From the NCBI GenBank assembly GCA_002687115.1, contig NYZI01000076.1:1-57095 (forward strand): 57,095 bases of DNA. The letters run 5' to 3'. Shown here one piece after another: positions 16,653 to 25,679 of this stretch. Positions within the stretch are counted from its first letter, which is position 1. Each line of letters starts with the position of its first letter. The position numbers and the translations under genes are program-made. The notes under the pieces are model-generated. The model was given only the letters and a program-made list of their open reading frames with translations, was not told the DNA's origin and ran no database searches. The stretch comes from Cyanobium sp. ARS6 (lineage in GTDB: Bacteria; Cyanobacteriota; Cyanobacteriia; PCC-6307; Cyanobiaceae).

Positions 16653-18128
16653 CTAGACATCAGAGCGCTGCAGAGTGAGGGTGAAACAACTGCCTACACC
16701 GACTTCTGATTGCACCCCCACGCTACCACCCATACTTTCCATCAACATTTTGACAATGGAAAGCCCCAACCCTGAACTGCTGTCACCTCTGCGTAAAGAA
16801 ACACCTTCAGCACGCTGGAAACGTTCGAAAATAAGATCACATTGATCCAGGGGAATTCCCTGCCCATGATCCTGAACATTGAAATAAATACAACGATCAT
16901 CACCATTAATATGAACATTAATGGTGCTCGATTTTTCAGAATACTTCACTGCATTCCCAATCAAATTTTCTAAACATTTGACGAGACAGTCAGGGTCACC
17001 AATAGCCATGAGGGGATCCACATGAGAAGCGTCGCTGAATATGATGCGATTATCTGGAAAAGCAAATTGTGTGAGCCGTATGGCCTCATGACAGCTCAGA
17101 AGACAATCAAAAGGTTCACGCAAAACTTTGAGTTGATTATTATCCGCGCGGCTCAGGTCCAGAAGGTCACTCAGCATTCGGTTGAGTCTGAAAGCTTCCT
17201 TGTCAGCAATCAACAAAGACTCTCGATAATTGACATCAAGATTATCGGCTCGATTCAGAACAGACTGAATAAAGCCTGAAATTACCGTAAGCGGAGTTCT
17301 GAATTCATGCGATATTGTGGAAGCAAATTGTTTTTGATTCTGAGCAGAAATCTCTAAACGTGAAACCATACGATTGAACTCCATTAAAATCGGCTGAAGT
17401 TCAAGAGGTTGTCCATCCAAGGGAATAAGTGCAGTATCAAGATTGTTGAGTTGCACCTTGGATATCCGGGAACGGACTGAGCGGAGAGGCCTGAGAATAT
17501 AAGTAAGGGCAACAGCGAGCAGAACCACCAGAGAGAGCATTAACACTATTTCTGAAATAAGCCTTGCTCTACTCAGTGCATTGAACAAAGACATGCTGTA
17601 GATGGGTCTGATATAAATAAGGGAACCGGTCTCTGATCCGCCAGACAAGTTCACTGACTTCACTGCAACTGCATCATCGCTGCGAAAATCAACAAGGGCA
17701 AAACGGTTTTGGCTTTCGGTGGCAAGACGCGCAAACTCACGTAAACGTCCGGAGTCGTAAAGCGCTTGAGCTCCCTTACCAGCAACAAGCCCTGCACTGC
17801 CGGAAATCATCACTGCTTTACCATCAGCCAGGTTTATTCCGGCCAAGAAATTACGATAATCGTCTTTTGTACAACACTCCATAGCCTCTTGGGCGGAGAG
17901 CAAATCTAGTTTATTATCAACAAGATTCAGAGGACTTAAAATCTGACGGGAGAGTACTGAACCTAAAAATCGTGAAGTAAAATTCTCCCATAATGCCCCG
18001 GATATTGCCAGGCTAATCCCTGATTGAGCAACGATCAACACAAATGAAGTTATAAAAAACCTACGAGCAATTGACCAGCGTCGTTTAGAGGGTGGAGATG
18101 ATCGAGGATCACGATTAAAAGGATTCAT
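16653..18128 (-). CDS. Membrane sensor histidine kinase
   Basis: The 491-residue kinase has TM1 at about 24-44, an extracytoplasmic domain of about 145 residues, TM2 at about 191-212, a HAMP-like segment and a HisKA domain with the phospho-acceptor in SHEFRTPL (His274). The HATPase domain has ENLIGNAVKYSEK (N box), VQDHGQGIP (G1) and SSGLGLSIVKMLMES (G2). The sensor domain carries adjacent cysteines (AMECCTKDD, 85-86). The gene follows the PhnD-like lipoprotein gene on the same strand and is divergent from the response regulator at 19322, its likely partner. Confidence 0.92.
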   Translation of the reverse strand: MNPFNRDPRSSPPSKRRWSIARRFFITSFVLIVAQSGISLAISGALWENFTSRFLGSVLSRQILSPLNLVDNKLDLLSAQEAMECCTKDDYRNFLAGINLADGKAVMISGSAGLVAGKGAQALYDSGRLREFARLATESQNRFALVDFRSDDAVAVKSVNLSGGSETGSLIYIRPIYSMSLFNALSRARLISEIVLMLSLVVLLAVALTYILRPLRSVRSRISKVQLNNLDTALIPLDGQPLELQPILMEFNRMVSRLEISAQNQKQFASTISHEFRTPLTVISGFIQSVLNRADNLDVNYRESLLIADKEAFRLNRMLSDLLDLSRADNNQLKVLREPFDCLLSCHEAIRLTQFAFPDNRIIFSDASHVDPLMAIGDPDCLVKCLENLIGNAVKYSEKSSTINVHINGDDRCIYFNVQDHGQGIPLDQCDLIFERFQRAEGVSLRRGDSSSGLGLSIVKMLMESMGGSVGVQSEVGVGSCFTLTLQRSDV

Positions 18129-18232
18129 TGCTAGCCCTGCTGTACTGACATATTAAACTTTGAAGTCAAGATGATTCTGGTGATTTTCTGGTGAAAACCC
18201 AGTGGAAAGGGAAATGGCCAAAAATTATCCTT

Positions 18233-19186
18233 CTATTCCTTTTCGTTTTTTTTGCAACGTGTCGCGTCACCCAAAACAGCGGAAAACCGTGTGATTTCAT
18301 TCAGATTATCAAGATCCGTCTCGGGATTTGGCAACTCAAACCCAGTAACACCGAGTTGGTTGAGAATCTCCTCATGCGCACTTGATGATTGATCTAAAGC
18401 AAGAAGTGCGTCTTGAATTTTCAGAATATTATTTGAATGCAAAATTGATTGAGGCGAAGCAATGATGAAGTAATTTCTTTTTATTTCACTGACCCAGCCA
18501 ACCATAACTTCTGATCGCGCTTGATCAGGAACAAATTTGAGAGGATTGCCTTCTGAGCCAGGAACAAAAGCAAAGTCTTGTTTATCGTTATCAGCAATAA
18601 ACATCGCACGATGACCATGCTTTGGTTCATGCATACAACCTTTTAAATCATTTATATCGACACCTTGATTTTTCATTTCGATGAGTGGCGTCAAGAAAGA
18701 AGACCCTGAATAGTTTGAGCCAAAAACAACGTGCCTGCCCTTTAAAACCTGCAGAGGCCTTTCACTCGCAAGCGTATTCTTAACGTTTTTGATGAGCTTA
18801 CGATCAACAAGCAATACATTAATAAAAGACTTCACTTCAGTGGCAATAGGCTGAGCTTTATCATTAGCATCCAATACCTTCGATGCGCCTAAAGAACCTG
18901 CCCATAAAAGGTCAACTTTTCCAGACAGAAGAAGTTCATGAGAGTGAGCGTAGTTAATGGCGGGGACATAATCTATTTTCAATCCCGTACTTTGCTCGAG
19001 GTAAGCAATTAAAATATCCATTTTTTCATTCATTATGTCTTGAGCATAATAAGGCTCTTCTGTGATCCGAACATCCGCCGATAACGCCGCTGGAACTTCA
19101 GTGCTGTTACCAGCAACATTCCTGCCGCGATTACAACCAAGCAAGCAAGACCATAAAAAGACAAAAGCAAGTAAAGTTTTTACCAA
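18233..19186 (-). CDS. PhnD/phosphate-phosphonate-type substrate-binding lipoprotein
   Basis: The 317-residue product has a lipoprotein signal (LLAFVFLWSCLLGC, Cys18). Its domain reads EEPYYAQDIMNEKMDILIAY, then YLEQSTGLKIDYVPAINYAH, LLLSGKVDLLWAGSLGASKVL and VVFGSNYSGSSFLTPL. These are the hallmark segments of the PhnD/PtxB/Phosphonate-bd family of periplasmic binding proteins (phosphate, phosphite, phosphonate and related oxyanions). No permease or ATPase gene is adjacent. Instead a sensor kinase follows on the same strand. I infer that it senses a ligand and signals through the kinase rather than feeding transport. The ligand is unknown. Confidence 0.85.
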   Translation of the reverse strand: MVKTLLAFVFLWSCLLGCNRGRNVAGNSTEVPAALSADVRITEEPYYAQDIMNEKMDILIAYLEQSTGLKIDYVPAINYAHSHELLLSGKVDLLWAGSLGASKVLDANDKAQPIATEVKSFINVLLVDRKLIKNVKNTLASERPLQVLKGRHVVFGSNYSGSSFLTPLIEMKNQGVDINDLKGCMHEPKHGHRAMFIADNDKQDFAFVPGSEGNPLKFVPDQARSEVMVGWVSEIKRNYFIIASPQSILHSNNILKIQDALLALDQSSSAHEEILNQLGVTGFELPNPETDLDNLNEITRFSAVLGDATRCKKNEKE

Positions 19187-19321
19187 ACGGATTCGCCGAC
19201 AATCTATTGACTAATTTTAAAATAGCATCATCAAAAAGATCCAAGACGATCTCTTTATTAAATAAAAAGACTTTTCATCATCAATGGATTCATAATAGCG
19301 ATGAGAGAAGCTTAAAAATCA
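19187..19321. promoter_or_regulatory. Divergent regulatory region between PhnD-like and response-regulator genes
   Basis: 135 AT-rich bases separate the two start codons. They must hold both promoters and, by family precedent, a response-regulator operator. TTTATTAAATAAA near 19253-19265 is a palindromic AT-rich core. I cannot define a direct-repeat box with confidence. Confidence 0.5.
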
Positions 19322-20008
19322 ATGGAAAACAATGTAATTCTCATTGCCGACGATGAGGCCAATATTTTGATGCTTCTCGAGATGGAACTACAGGCGGAGG
19401 GGTTTAAAACCATCGGCTGCAGCGATGGCGGCAAGGCATTGGCTCAAATCAGAGAATCAACACCGGCAATAGCACTGCTTGACTGGAATATGCCCATCAT
19501 TACAGGACTGGATGTGTGCCGCAGGCTAAGGGAAACAGGTAATCAACTACCGGTGATCATGATCACGGCCCGTGATGAAATGGATGATCGCATTGCTGCC
19601 TTGGAAGCCGGAGCAGACGACTTTATCGCCAAACCGTTCAACATTCGAGAGGTCCTGGCCAGAGTCAAAGCACTGCTGAGACGAAGCAACTCAAAAAGTC
19701 CGGATCAGCTGAATTTTGGAGATCTGCATCTCAATGGACCAGAACGATCCTGCGAATATGCAGGGGTGAAAATGAACCTGACAGTAAGAGAATTTGATCT
19801 TTTGGAGTGCTTTATTCGCAACCCACGGCAAGCGCTCAGCCGGTCTCAGCTGATTCAGAACGTCTGGGGAAACGATTACTTCGGTGACGAGAATGTTGTC
19901 GATGTCTATGTACGTTATCTACGCAAAAAACTTGAAGAAGTTAAAGCAGAACGGGTCATTCAGACCATCCGTGGTGTCGGCTTCGCTCTGAGAACGGAAA
20001 ATGAATAA
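19322..20008 (+). CDS. OmpR/PhoB-family response regulator
   Basis: The 228-residue protein has a receiver domain with the acidic pair DD (10-11), phospho-acceptor Asp54 in ALLDWNMPII, switch Thr in VIMITARDE and Lys in DDFIAKPFN. A winged-helix Trans_reg_C domain follows (MNLTVREFDLLECFIRNPRQ ... VVDVYVRYLRKKLEE ... IRGVGFAL). It is a transcription activator or repressor controlled by phosphorylation. It starts 135 bases from the divergent PhnD-like gene, and the kinase downstream of that gene is its probable partner. Confidence 0.95.
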   Translation: MENNVILIADDEANILMLLEMELQAEGFKTIGCSDGGKALAQIRESTPAIALLDWNMPIITGLDVCRRLRETGNQLPVIMITARDEMDDRIAALEAGADDFIAKPFNIREVLARVKALLRRSNSKSPDQLNFGDLHLNGPERSCEYAGVKMNLTVREFDLLECFIRNPRQALSRSQLIQNVWGNDYFGDENVVDVYVRYLRKKLEEVKAERVIQTIRGVGFALRTENE

Positions 20009-20608
20009 AACAATCAGCAACTGTACAAACTGAGTGAATTACCTCATGGATACAACTGCATGGACACTTTATTGAATTTGCCAGATTTAAACCGAGTGCT
20101 GAAGTCGGCTACAGTTTTGAAGAGACTGTCTAGACGTTGGTGCCCTGACAACTGAGGTGGTTACGGGACAAGATCTAAGAATCATTTTGCGGATCAAGAC
20201 TTCGCCAACACACTTCACATGACATTATTTGCACTGAGAGAAGGATTGAGTCACTCAAGCAAAAGCACGACTTAATGATCTTAATCTCTCATTGCCAACA
20301 AAGAGAAGCATTCATTGGCAGTTTCCAACTACTATTGATTCTGATTACAATCCAGAACGTTGTTGTACGACAAGAACCTCATCAACACCATGGGTAAAAG
20401 AGTAAAGATATGGCAAAGCTTTGATAGTGATAGAAGGTGCAGGACCCTAACAACAAATCCGTGAGCGGAACTGAATTCATCCCATCGGTGCCACCACTGA
20501 AAGGGCCATAAGACACACAAAATTATCGGTGAATCCAATTCTCACCTGTGGGGTTCTAAGAAAAACCTGCAGAGCTTGAGATCCAACAACCTGAGGAGCT
20601 GGCGGTGA
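20009..20608. other. 600-base spacer, possibly with a 31-codon frame
   Basis: No convincing gene. A 31-codon ATG frame at 20060-20155 (MDTLLNLPDLNRVLKSATVL...) is the only one with plausible composition. A minus frame at 20332-20538 has many Cys/Trp/His and no signs of coding. Confidence 0.4.
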
Positions 20609-20803
20609 TCACATCTCCATCGATGGATCCTTAATACAAGGCAATGGAGCTTGATTCGATTCCCCGGTTGCTCCATGCCAGTAGGAAGACGGTTTAACCA
20701 TAAGCAAAGCTATAACTCCCGCAGCACTGAGGACCAGCAGGAAACTCACAGATCGCAGCAACTGCTGCGTAATGTCATCTGGATGCGGGTTGTTAAAGGA
20801 CAT
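20609..20803 (-). CDS. Small single-helix membrane protein
   Basis: The ATG frame gives 64 residues: a hydrophilic N-terminus (MSFNNPHPDDITQQLL), a hydrophobic helix (VSFLLVLSAAGVIALLMV, about 19-36) and a polar tail with one Cys. No family recognised. An upstream TTG at 20821 would add six residues. The overlapping plus-strand frame is a shadow. Confidence 0.55.
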   Translation of the reverse strand: MSFNNPHPDDITQQLLRSVSFLLVLSAAGVIALLMVKPSSYWHGATGESNQAPLPCIKDPSMEM

Positions 20804-21217
20804 TCGGATAAATGGAGTCAACCAATTCTGACCAACCCCACGGAAAACGGGGGCAGCATCGGTGAACTATGAAGTCACAACGAGCAAGCTCAGGGAAATC
20901 CCCCGACCAAGAACAAGCGCTAACCATCTTATTCCTAGGAACTAAAAGAAAATACTGACAAACCTAACTGGCATGACTGCACTTCACCGACTTTAATAGA
21001 GAAGAATAGTATTGTGAATCGTTAACGTTTTTACGACAATCAACTCAGGCAAAGCAATAAAGAGCACTTTGAGAATCGAATCGTTTTAGATCATTCGGTG
21101 ACAAGTCGTTAAGAAAACATTTGACAATCGGATAATCTTCTGAAAAATTATTGATGCTGTTAAACTTACGAAAAATACCTCCAAAGAGGGAACATCAGGC
21201 AGGGCCTGAGCAACCAG
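20804..21217. other. Spacer with no gene seen
   Basis: AT-rich sequence without a credible frame over 30 codons. It lies between two minus-strand small membrane-protein genes. Confidence 0.5.
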
Positions 21218-21448
21218 CTAGGTTTTCAGACAAGTTTTGCCCCAGTTGAATATCAAAACCCAGAAGAACACAGCACCGCCTAATGCAACCTTCCAAGTGT
21301 GACTTGAGAAAAAACCATCTCTCTCAATCTTCTTGGCCTTGTTTTCATCAGTGCCATAGTTTGCAGCAAGTGTGTGGACGAGGCCATACAACTGCAGACA
21401 AATTGCAAGGCCTGCTACTCGGGCAAGCTCATTGAACAACTGATTCAT
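21218..21448 (-). CDS. Small two-helix membrane protein
   Basis: The 76-residue product has two hydrophobic stretches: LARVAGLAICLQLYGLVHTLAA (about 8-29) and VALGGAVFFWVLIFNW (about 54-69). A charged loop lies between them (YGTDENKAKKIERDGF). It is a small integral membrane protein of unknown function, transcribed divergently from the 45-aa gene at 21513. Confidence 0.6.
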   Translation of the reverse strand: MNQLFNELARVAGLAICLQLYGLVHTLAANYGTDENKAKKIERDGFFSSHTWKVALGGAVFFWVLIFNWGKTCLKT

Positions 21449-21512
21449 AAGGATCAGAACGATCAGTAAAGACTACCAAGAACCGGTTATGCTCAATAAT
21501 CGGAAGCCAGCC

Positions 21513-21650
21513 ATGACCACCAACAGACTTTTGATGATTGCTCTGAGTGGCGGGATTCTTGCAGGACTGCTTGCGATCGCTCAGGGAATGAAAACAAGTC
21601 CCTCTGAACAAATTGAAGCAATGCCAGAGACTAAGGCTTTAAACCAATAA
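21513..21650 (+). CDS. 45-aa single-helix membrane protein
   Basis: The ATG follows CGGAAGCC, a plausible ribosome-binding site. The product has an N-terminal helix (LLMIALSGGILAGLLAIAQG, about 6-25) and a polar tail ending ETKALNQ. It ends one base before the TTG start of the VanZ-like gene, so the two are probably cotranslated. No family recognised. Confidence 0.6.
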   Translation: MTTNRLLMIALSGGILAGLLAIAQGMKTSPSEQIEAMPETKALNQ

Positions 21651-21651
21651 G

Positions 21652-22038
21652 TTGAGATCCCAGCAACAATGGAGGCAATTAGTGCTACGAACCACTGAAA
21701 AACACTGGCTGATCATCAGCTTAATAACCCTTGGTGGAATAACAGTTCTTTCATTAATTCCATTAAATGAACTTCCCGAGATGCCTGGTTCGGATAAAAC
21801 ACATCATCTTGTTGCCTATGCCATTCTCGCTTACCCAACATCGCTGAAAAGACCAAAAGGTTGGCAGAATATTCTTATATTTTTCGCAATTTATGGAGGG
21901 GTGATTGAGCTCATACAACCTCTTGTCAATCGGCACGGAGAATGGGTGGACTTGATTGCTAACACGACGGGACTGATGGTAGGTTGTTTAATTGCAATCT
22001 TGACCATTCAAATCAAAGCCAAAAATAGTAAACCATGA
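21652..22038 (+). CDS. VanZ-like family membrane protein
   Basis: The 128-residue product has four predicted helices. Its VanZ signature begins TVLSLIPLNELPEMPGSDK, with THHLVAYAILAY after it and then AIYGGVIELIQPLVN and EWVDLIANTTGLMVG. This pattern (SDKxxHxxAYxxL ... E.xQ.....R..d..Dl.aN..G) defines the VanZ-like domain, named after a teicoplanin-resistance protein but mostly of unknown function. The start is TTG at 21652 or GTG at 21682; there is no ATG. Confidence 0.85.
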   Translation: MRSQQQWRQLVLRTTEKHWLIISLITLGGITVLSLIPLNELPEMPGSDKTHHLVAYAILAYPTSLKRPKGWQNILIFFAIYGGVIELIQPLVNRHGEWVDLIANTTGLMVGCLIAILTIQIKAKNSKP

Positions 22039-22115
22039 GAGATAAATAAATCAGCCAATCAAAGATCAACAACGTATTGATTTCGGCACATAGACCCATT
22101 GATGTTTGGCATTAA

Positions 22116-22607
22116 TCAATACCTGAAACGCTTAACCAAATCTCCTTTTCCTTTTGCTCCTTGCTTGTTCTGCCAGGCTTTGCTGATGACTGCTTTATTT
22201 TCAAAGCCGAGAATTTGCTTGGAATCTTTGTCATCACTACACCAACGAGCAGTGACCTTGTGATCAATCATTTCACGACCCTCTGTATCCTCCTTTTCCA
22301 AGTCTTTATAAAAATCTTGATGAAATTCTATTGTCTCGGCACGAAATTGTTCAGCATCTCTATAAGCACTTAAATCTTCTGCTTCTGCCATACGTAAAAT
22401 ATGCTTTAACTCCTTTCGCCGATCCACAGGGGTTAATGGTTGTTCATCACGATAACTGCTGATTATAACTTTGTTTTGTCTAGCTTTCCAGTCACCACAA
22501 GCTTTTATCGCCATCGTCTTAGATGAATAGCTGCAACCCTCGACAACCAATGAAAGCAAAGCTATGAATAATGCATGGCTCATTGATGGACGGCTTTTGG
22601 CACGCAT
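22116..22607 (-). CDS. Lipoprotein of unknown function
   Basis: From MRAKSRPSMSHALFIALLSL the 163-residue product has a lipoprotein signal ending VVEGC. The mature domain is helical and highly charged (DRRKELKHILRMAEAEDLSA, FRAETIEFHQDFYKDLEKED) and contains two further Cys (KACGDW, ARWCSDD). An upstream Met (22631) would lengthen the N-region. No family recognised. It is convergent with the VanZ-like gene. Confidence 0.6.
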   Translation of the reverse strand: MRAKSRPSMSHALFIALLSLVVEGCSYSSKTMAIKACGDWKARQNKVIISSYRDEQPLTPVDRRKELKHILRMAEAEDLSAYRDAEQFRAETIEFHQDFYKDLEKEDTEGREMIDHKVTARWCSDDKDSKQILGFENKAVISKAWQNKQGAKGKGDLVKRFRY

Positions 22608-22631
22608 CAAATAACTTCTGGGAAAAAGCAC

Positions 22632-22814
22632 GGGCTAAACAACTAAGCAAGGAATTGATTGATAAAACATGGAAAAATTCTAATCAGCTCATTATTGACG
22701 TTATCAGTCTCTCAGGCATACGTCCATTTGGGCTATAGACAACTGATGGTCAATATCAGGCTGCTGCTGCACTGGCTGCTGCCTGCGCGACTTCTCTCTA
22801 CTAGTAATTCTGCC
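22632..22814. other. Spacer with no gene seen
   Basis: Nothing supported between the lipoprotein start and the tandem repeat. The minus-strand frame 22704-22934 exists only because the repeat lacks stops. Confidence 0.4.
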
Positions 22815-22897
22815 ACCTAACCAGACAAGACACGACCAGACCAGACCTAACCAGACAAGACAGGACCAGACCAGTCCAGTCCAGTCCGGTCCAGTCC
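22815..22897. repeat. Tandem repeat: two 30-base units plus 5-base units
   Basis: Two adjacent 30-base units (22815-22844 and 22845-22874) differ at one base. They begin ACCTAACCAGACAAGACA and are followed by four to five copies of a CAGTC-type pentamer (22875-22897). On the minus strand this reads as a Trp/Leu/Cys-rich string without stops. It is likely a slippage-derived minisatellite in a spacer. Confidence 0.85.
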
Positions 22898-23054
22898 AAG
22901 AGTTCATACCATCAAGCACCCCGTACCAACGCAATCACCGCAAGACACTTGAACCCAGCATTGACCATGCGACAGAGCCTGGAATCATCTGATCAGATTC
23001 CAAGCTGAAAGACGGCTTAAGTTGGGTTTAACAATTGAGATAGGACAATTATTG

Positions 23055-23351
23055 ATGGAATCCGATCTTTACAAAAGTGCAGCCGCAGCGAGGGAATCGC
23101 TAATCGCTTTTGCTGTGATGTGGATCCGAGCAAATTGCACCGAAGAAGAACGTGCACGTATGGAATGGGTGAGCAACGCAGATCTCAGAAAAGACAGCGC
23201 ATTTGGATGCGAAACCAGTGAACAGCACAATCAACAACTGGAGAATGTCTTGAATCAAGCGGCAGATGGTGTCATTTCCGTTCTCTCCGAGCGTTGGGGG
23301 ATCACGTCAATCAGAAATCTGGTTCCTGCCCATGACAGTGAAGAGCGATAA
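23055..23351 (+). CDS. Hypothetical soluble protein
   Basis: From ATG at 23055 (MESDLYKSAAAARESLIAFA) the product has 98 residues and is mostly helical: AVMWIRANCTEEERARMEW and HNQQLENVLNQAADGVISVL, ending with SERWGITSIRNLV. There is no signal or membrane segment. An in-frame TTG lies 33 bases upstream. Unknown family; the composition is normal for a real gene. Confidence 0.6.
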   Translation: MESDLYKSAAAARESLIAFAVMWIRANCTEEERARMEWVSNADLRKDSAFGCETSEQHNQQLENVLNQAADGVISVLSERWGITSIRNLVPAHDSEER

Positions 23352-24058
23352 CCACTGGAATAAAGAGGATTGACACTTCAACTCTGGAACTGAGCTAATA
23401 GATGTAGAACATTGAGAATGATGATGCTGTTAAAAAAGCTGGAATGTCAAGAATCATCCAACAATTTTAAATTTGGGAACACAAAAGAAAACACAACGCT
23501 TGCCAACCTCAGTGCCAATGATTAAAAGTTATCAAGGACCGATGCTTTCCCTGCATCAGATTCACGCATGCAAGCATTTTGTCTAAGTACAAAAGAAATG
23601 CTGCTGCAGCAGCATCTATCGGACACATCGAGCTTTTCACACTTGTGATAAGAATTGACCACCAATAAAAATTCATTCTGTCTCTCCTTGAACCAATCAA
23701 TGATGACCGTTCCAAGGCATCATTTGAAAACAGTCGTGTCAAAGCACGACTGGGGATGATGGTGTTTTGGATTTTGGCAATACAGAGAGACCCGAAAGAT
23801 ATATGTCCACACCTGACTTACGGGGTCTGTGATCGCACAAGACAAGCCTTGGAACTTTGAAGACACTCCCTCAAGACAATCACAACAGAACTCCGACTGA
23901 TTGGCCGTGATTGGAGATAAGTCGCTTAGTTACTGTCAAACATGCTCTCTGCTGGTACACAAAGGAAGAAAGACGACGCACCCCAGCAGCGCATCATTTG
24001 AGCATTTACAAACCGTCACAGTCGGGCTACAATTTATTAACTTTTGTGTTCATGCTCA
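23352..24058. other. 700-base spacer with only weak small frames
   Basis: No supported gene. A 35-codon frame at 23418-23525 (starting MMMLLKKLECQESSNN) and a minus frame at 23509-23742 are the only candidates, and neither has a ribosome-binding site. Confidence 0.4.
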
Positions 24059-24184
24059 ATGCTTGACCGTCATCGTCCTGTCTTGAAAAACTATTCAATA
24101 CCGTATGAACAGCTAATTGAAGAAATGGAAAAGCTGAATGTTGCTGATCTGCTCTTAATTCATCGCAAGGTAGCATTGCACTAA
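24059..24184 (+). CDS. Possible 41-aa helical protein
   Basis: The ATG frame reads MLDRHRPVLKNYSIPYEQLI then EEMEKLNVADLLLIHRKVAL. This amphipathic helical pattern (PYEQLIEEMEKLNVADLL) is more regular than chance sequence. No Shine-Dalgarno is apparent and no family is recognised. Confidence 0.45.
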   Translation: MLDRHRPVLKNYSIPYEQLIEEMEKLNVADLLLIHRKVALH

Positions 24185-24546
24185 AGCAACACCATTCATA
24201 AATAAGAAGTAAACAGAAAAACACCGATTAATCATGGATACGACCCAAAAGCTTCACATAAGCGAAGTGAAATGACTGATCAGATTCCTTGAATTGTTCC
24301 AAATAAAATTCGCAATATAATCAAGCACTTGATCGCTCAATATTGTTATAGAAATTTCGATTTAAGCTTTTGTGATTAAAAAACACTACCAACTACCTCT
24401 AAAGAGACTACCCACTGCAACACGACAGTAGGAATCATATTAATTGGTCTTCTCACGAAAATGCATGGGGATCCGCAACCATCTGAGCAGGGAAAACCAT
24501 GAGCAAAGCTCAGTGAATCAAACCAATAGGAAAGTTTGTGTGCACA
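24185..24546. other. AT-rich spacer
   Basis: No gene seen between the 41-aa frame and the convergent 59-aa gene. No clear terminator. Confidence 0.45.
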
Positions 24547-24726
24547 TCAACCTCGGGCAGTGGTCTTTTGCTCATGCTTGACGGGCCTCTGGCGACTTTT
24601 CAGTGCCTTGAGCATTCCCTTTTCTAGCGATGTGAGTTTCGGCGACGTCTCGTGCATTGCAGCCCTGGCACGCTCTTTAGCCGCATCCATGAACCTCTCT
24701 GTCTTGTCCTTCGCTTCAAATGCCAT
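24547..24726 (-). CDS. 59-aa basic helical protein
   Basis: From ATG at 24726 the product is MAFEAKDKTERFMDAAKERA, then RAAMHETSPKLTSLEKGMLK and a Lys/Arg-rich tail. It is rich in charged helices with no hydrophobic segment, and could be a small cytosolic or nucleic-acid-associated protein. Unknown family. The longer frame (to 24750) adds eight residues. Confidence 0.6.
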   Translation of the reverse strand: MAFEAKDKTERFMDAAKERARAAMHETSPKLTSLEKGMLKALKSRQRPVKHEQKTTARG

Positions 24727-25161
24727 GATCTTCGCTCGGTCCTCTCTCAAAAGTTACTCACGAAAATGGAGGATGTCCTCAAATCCATCAAGTCTTCTCA
24801 GATCGATGGCTGGAGTGTTACGAAAAGCCTTCGGATCGACTGAAATCACGGCATGAGAAGAGAAGCAGGATGCACGCACAGACTCAAAGGAAACAAACGG
24901 GTCCTGATAGCTTCAACACAACAAGCTCATACCCCAAACGCTGAGAGGCCAGGCAGATGGGGAAGAGCACACAAGTTGCAAAAGCAGAATAAAATCTATA
25001 ATAAGAAAAACCGCATAAAAAGACTGATAAGTCCAACCAAAATCTCCTCTTTGAATAGTGAAGGAGTTAGCTACTCAATCACGAAAATAATCGTAAAAAC
25101 GGATCCAGAAGACCATTACGAGTCTTCATTGGCGAAGTGATGATGACAAGATCTGCAAAGA
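24727..25161. other. Spacer; one unsupported plus-strand frame
   Basis: A 95-codon frame (24853-25140) begins in random-looking Arg/His/Gln-rich sequence and becomes Lys/Ile-rich with the local AT content. I do not call it. No other features. Confidence 0.4.
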
Positions 25162-25317
25162 TCAACTTTCCTGCATAATCTGCGCGCGACGCATCTTTAC
25201 CCATGCCTGACCAGAAATAGAGGCTTTTCTCGTATCAACACGACCAAGGTCTGGATCATCTGGGAAAATACCCTTTTCAACAGCAAGCAATGCGGCTCTT
25301 TCCTCGTTGGTCAGCAT
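25162..25317 (-). CDS. 51-aa soluble hypothetical protein
   Basis: The ATG frame reads MLTNEERAALLAVEKGIFPD, then DPDLGRVDTRKASISGQAWV and KMRRAQIMQES. It has the regular helix-turn-helix-like composition of a small conserved picocyanobacterial protein. No signal peptide. Family not recognised. It stands alone between spacers. Confidence 0.6.
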   Translation of the reverse strand: MLTNEERAALLAVEKGIFPDDPDLGRVDTRKASISGQAWVKMRRAQIMQES

Positions 25318-25679
25318 TGTGTCTCATGATTGATGGTAATACTGTAGTCAATACAACACTGAAGATGAGATAAAACCAACGGAAATATAGCAAACACCAT
25401 ATTTATCTCAAACCTGCAAAATCATTCAATGCATATGATATCAGTTTTGCAAGGTTGGAAAATTGACAGGTGGAAGCACTGACAACAATTGACAGCGCAC
25501 AAATGCAGAATACAATAAAAACAACAATTGAGTAGCAAAAGAACGAAATAAAAGGTGTTTACTTTACAGAACGCCTGCAAAGATCAAAAAGAATACGACG
25601 GAAACATGATTTAATGAGCCAATAACCATCTGAACAATAAAGAAAAAAATTCAGACACTTGATCAAGGACCAAAGTGAA
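25318..25679. other. AT-rich spacer
   Basis: No gene seen. It probably contains the divergent promoters of the flanking genes. Confidence 0.5.

Noticed and set aside
22704..22934. Trp-rich minus-strand frame
   Set aside because: Open only because of the tandem repeat; no evidence of selection for protein.
24853..25140. 95-codon frame
   Set aside because: Arg/His/Gln then Lys/Ile-rich drift with base composition; no family or start signal.
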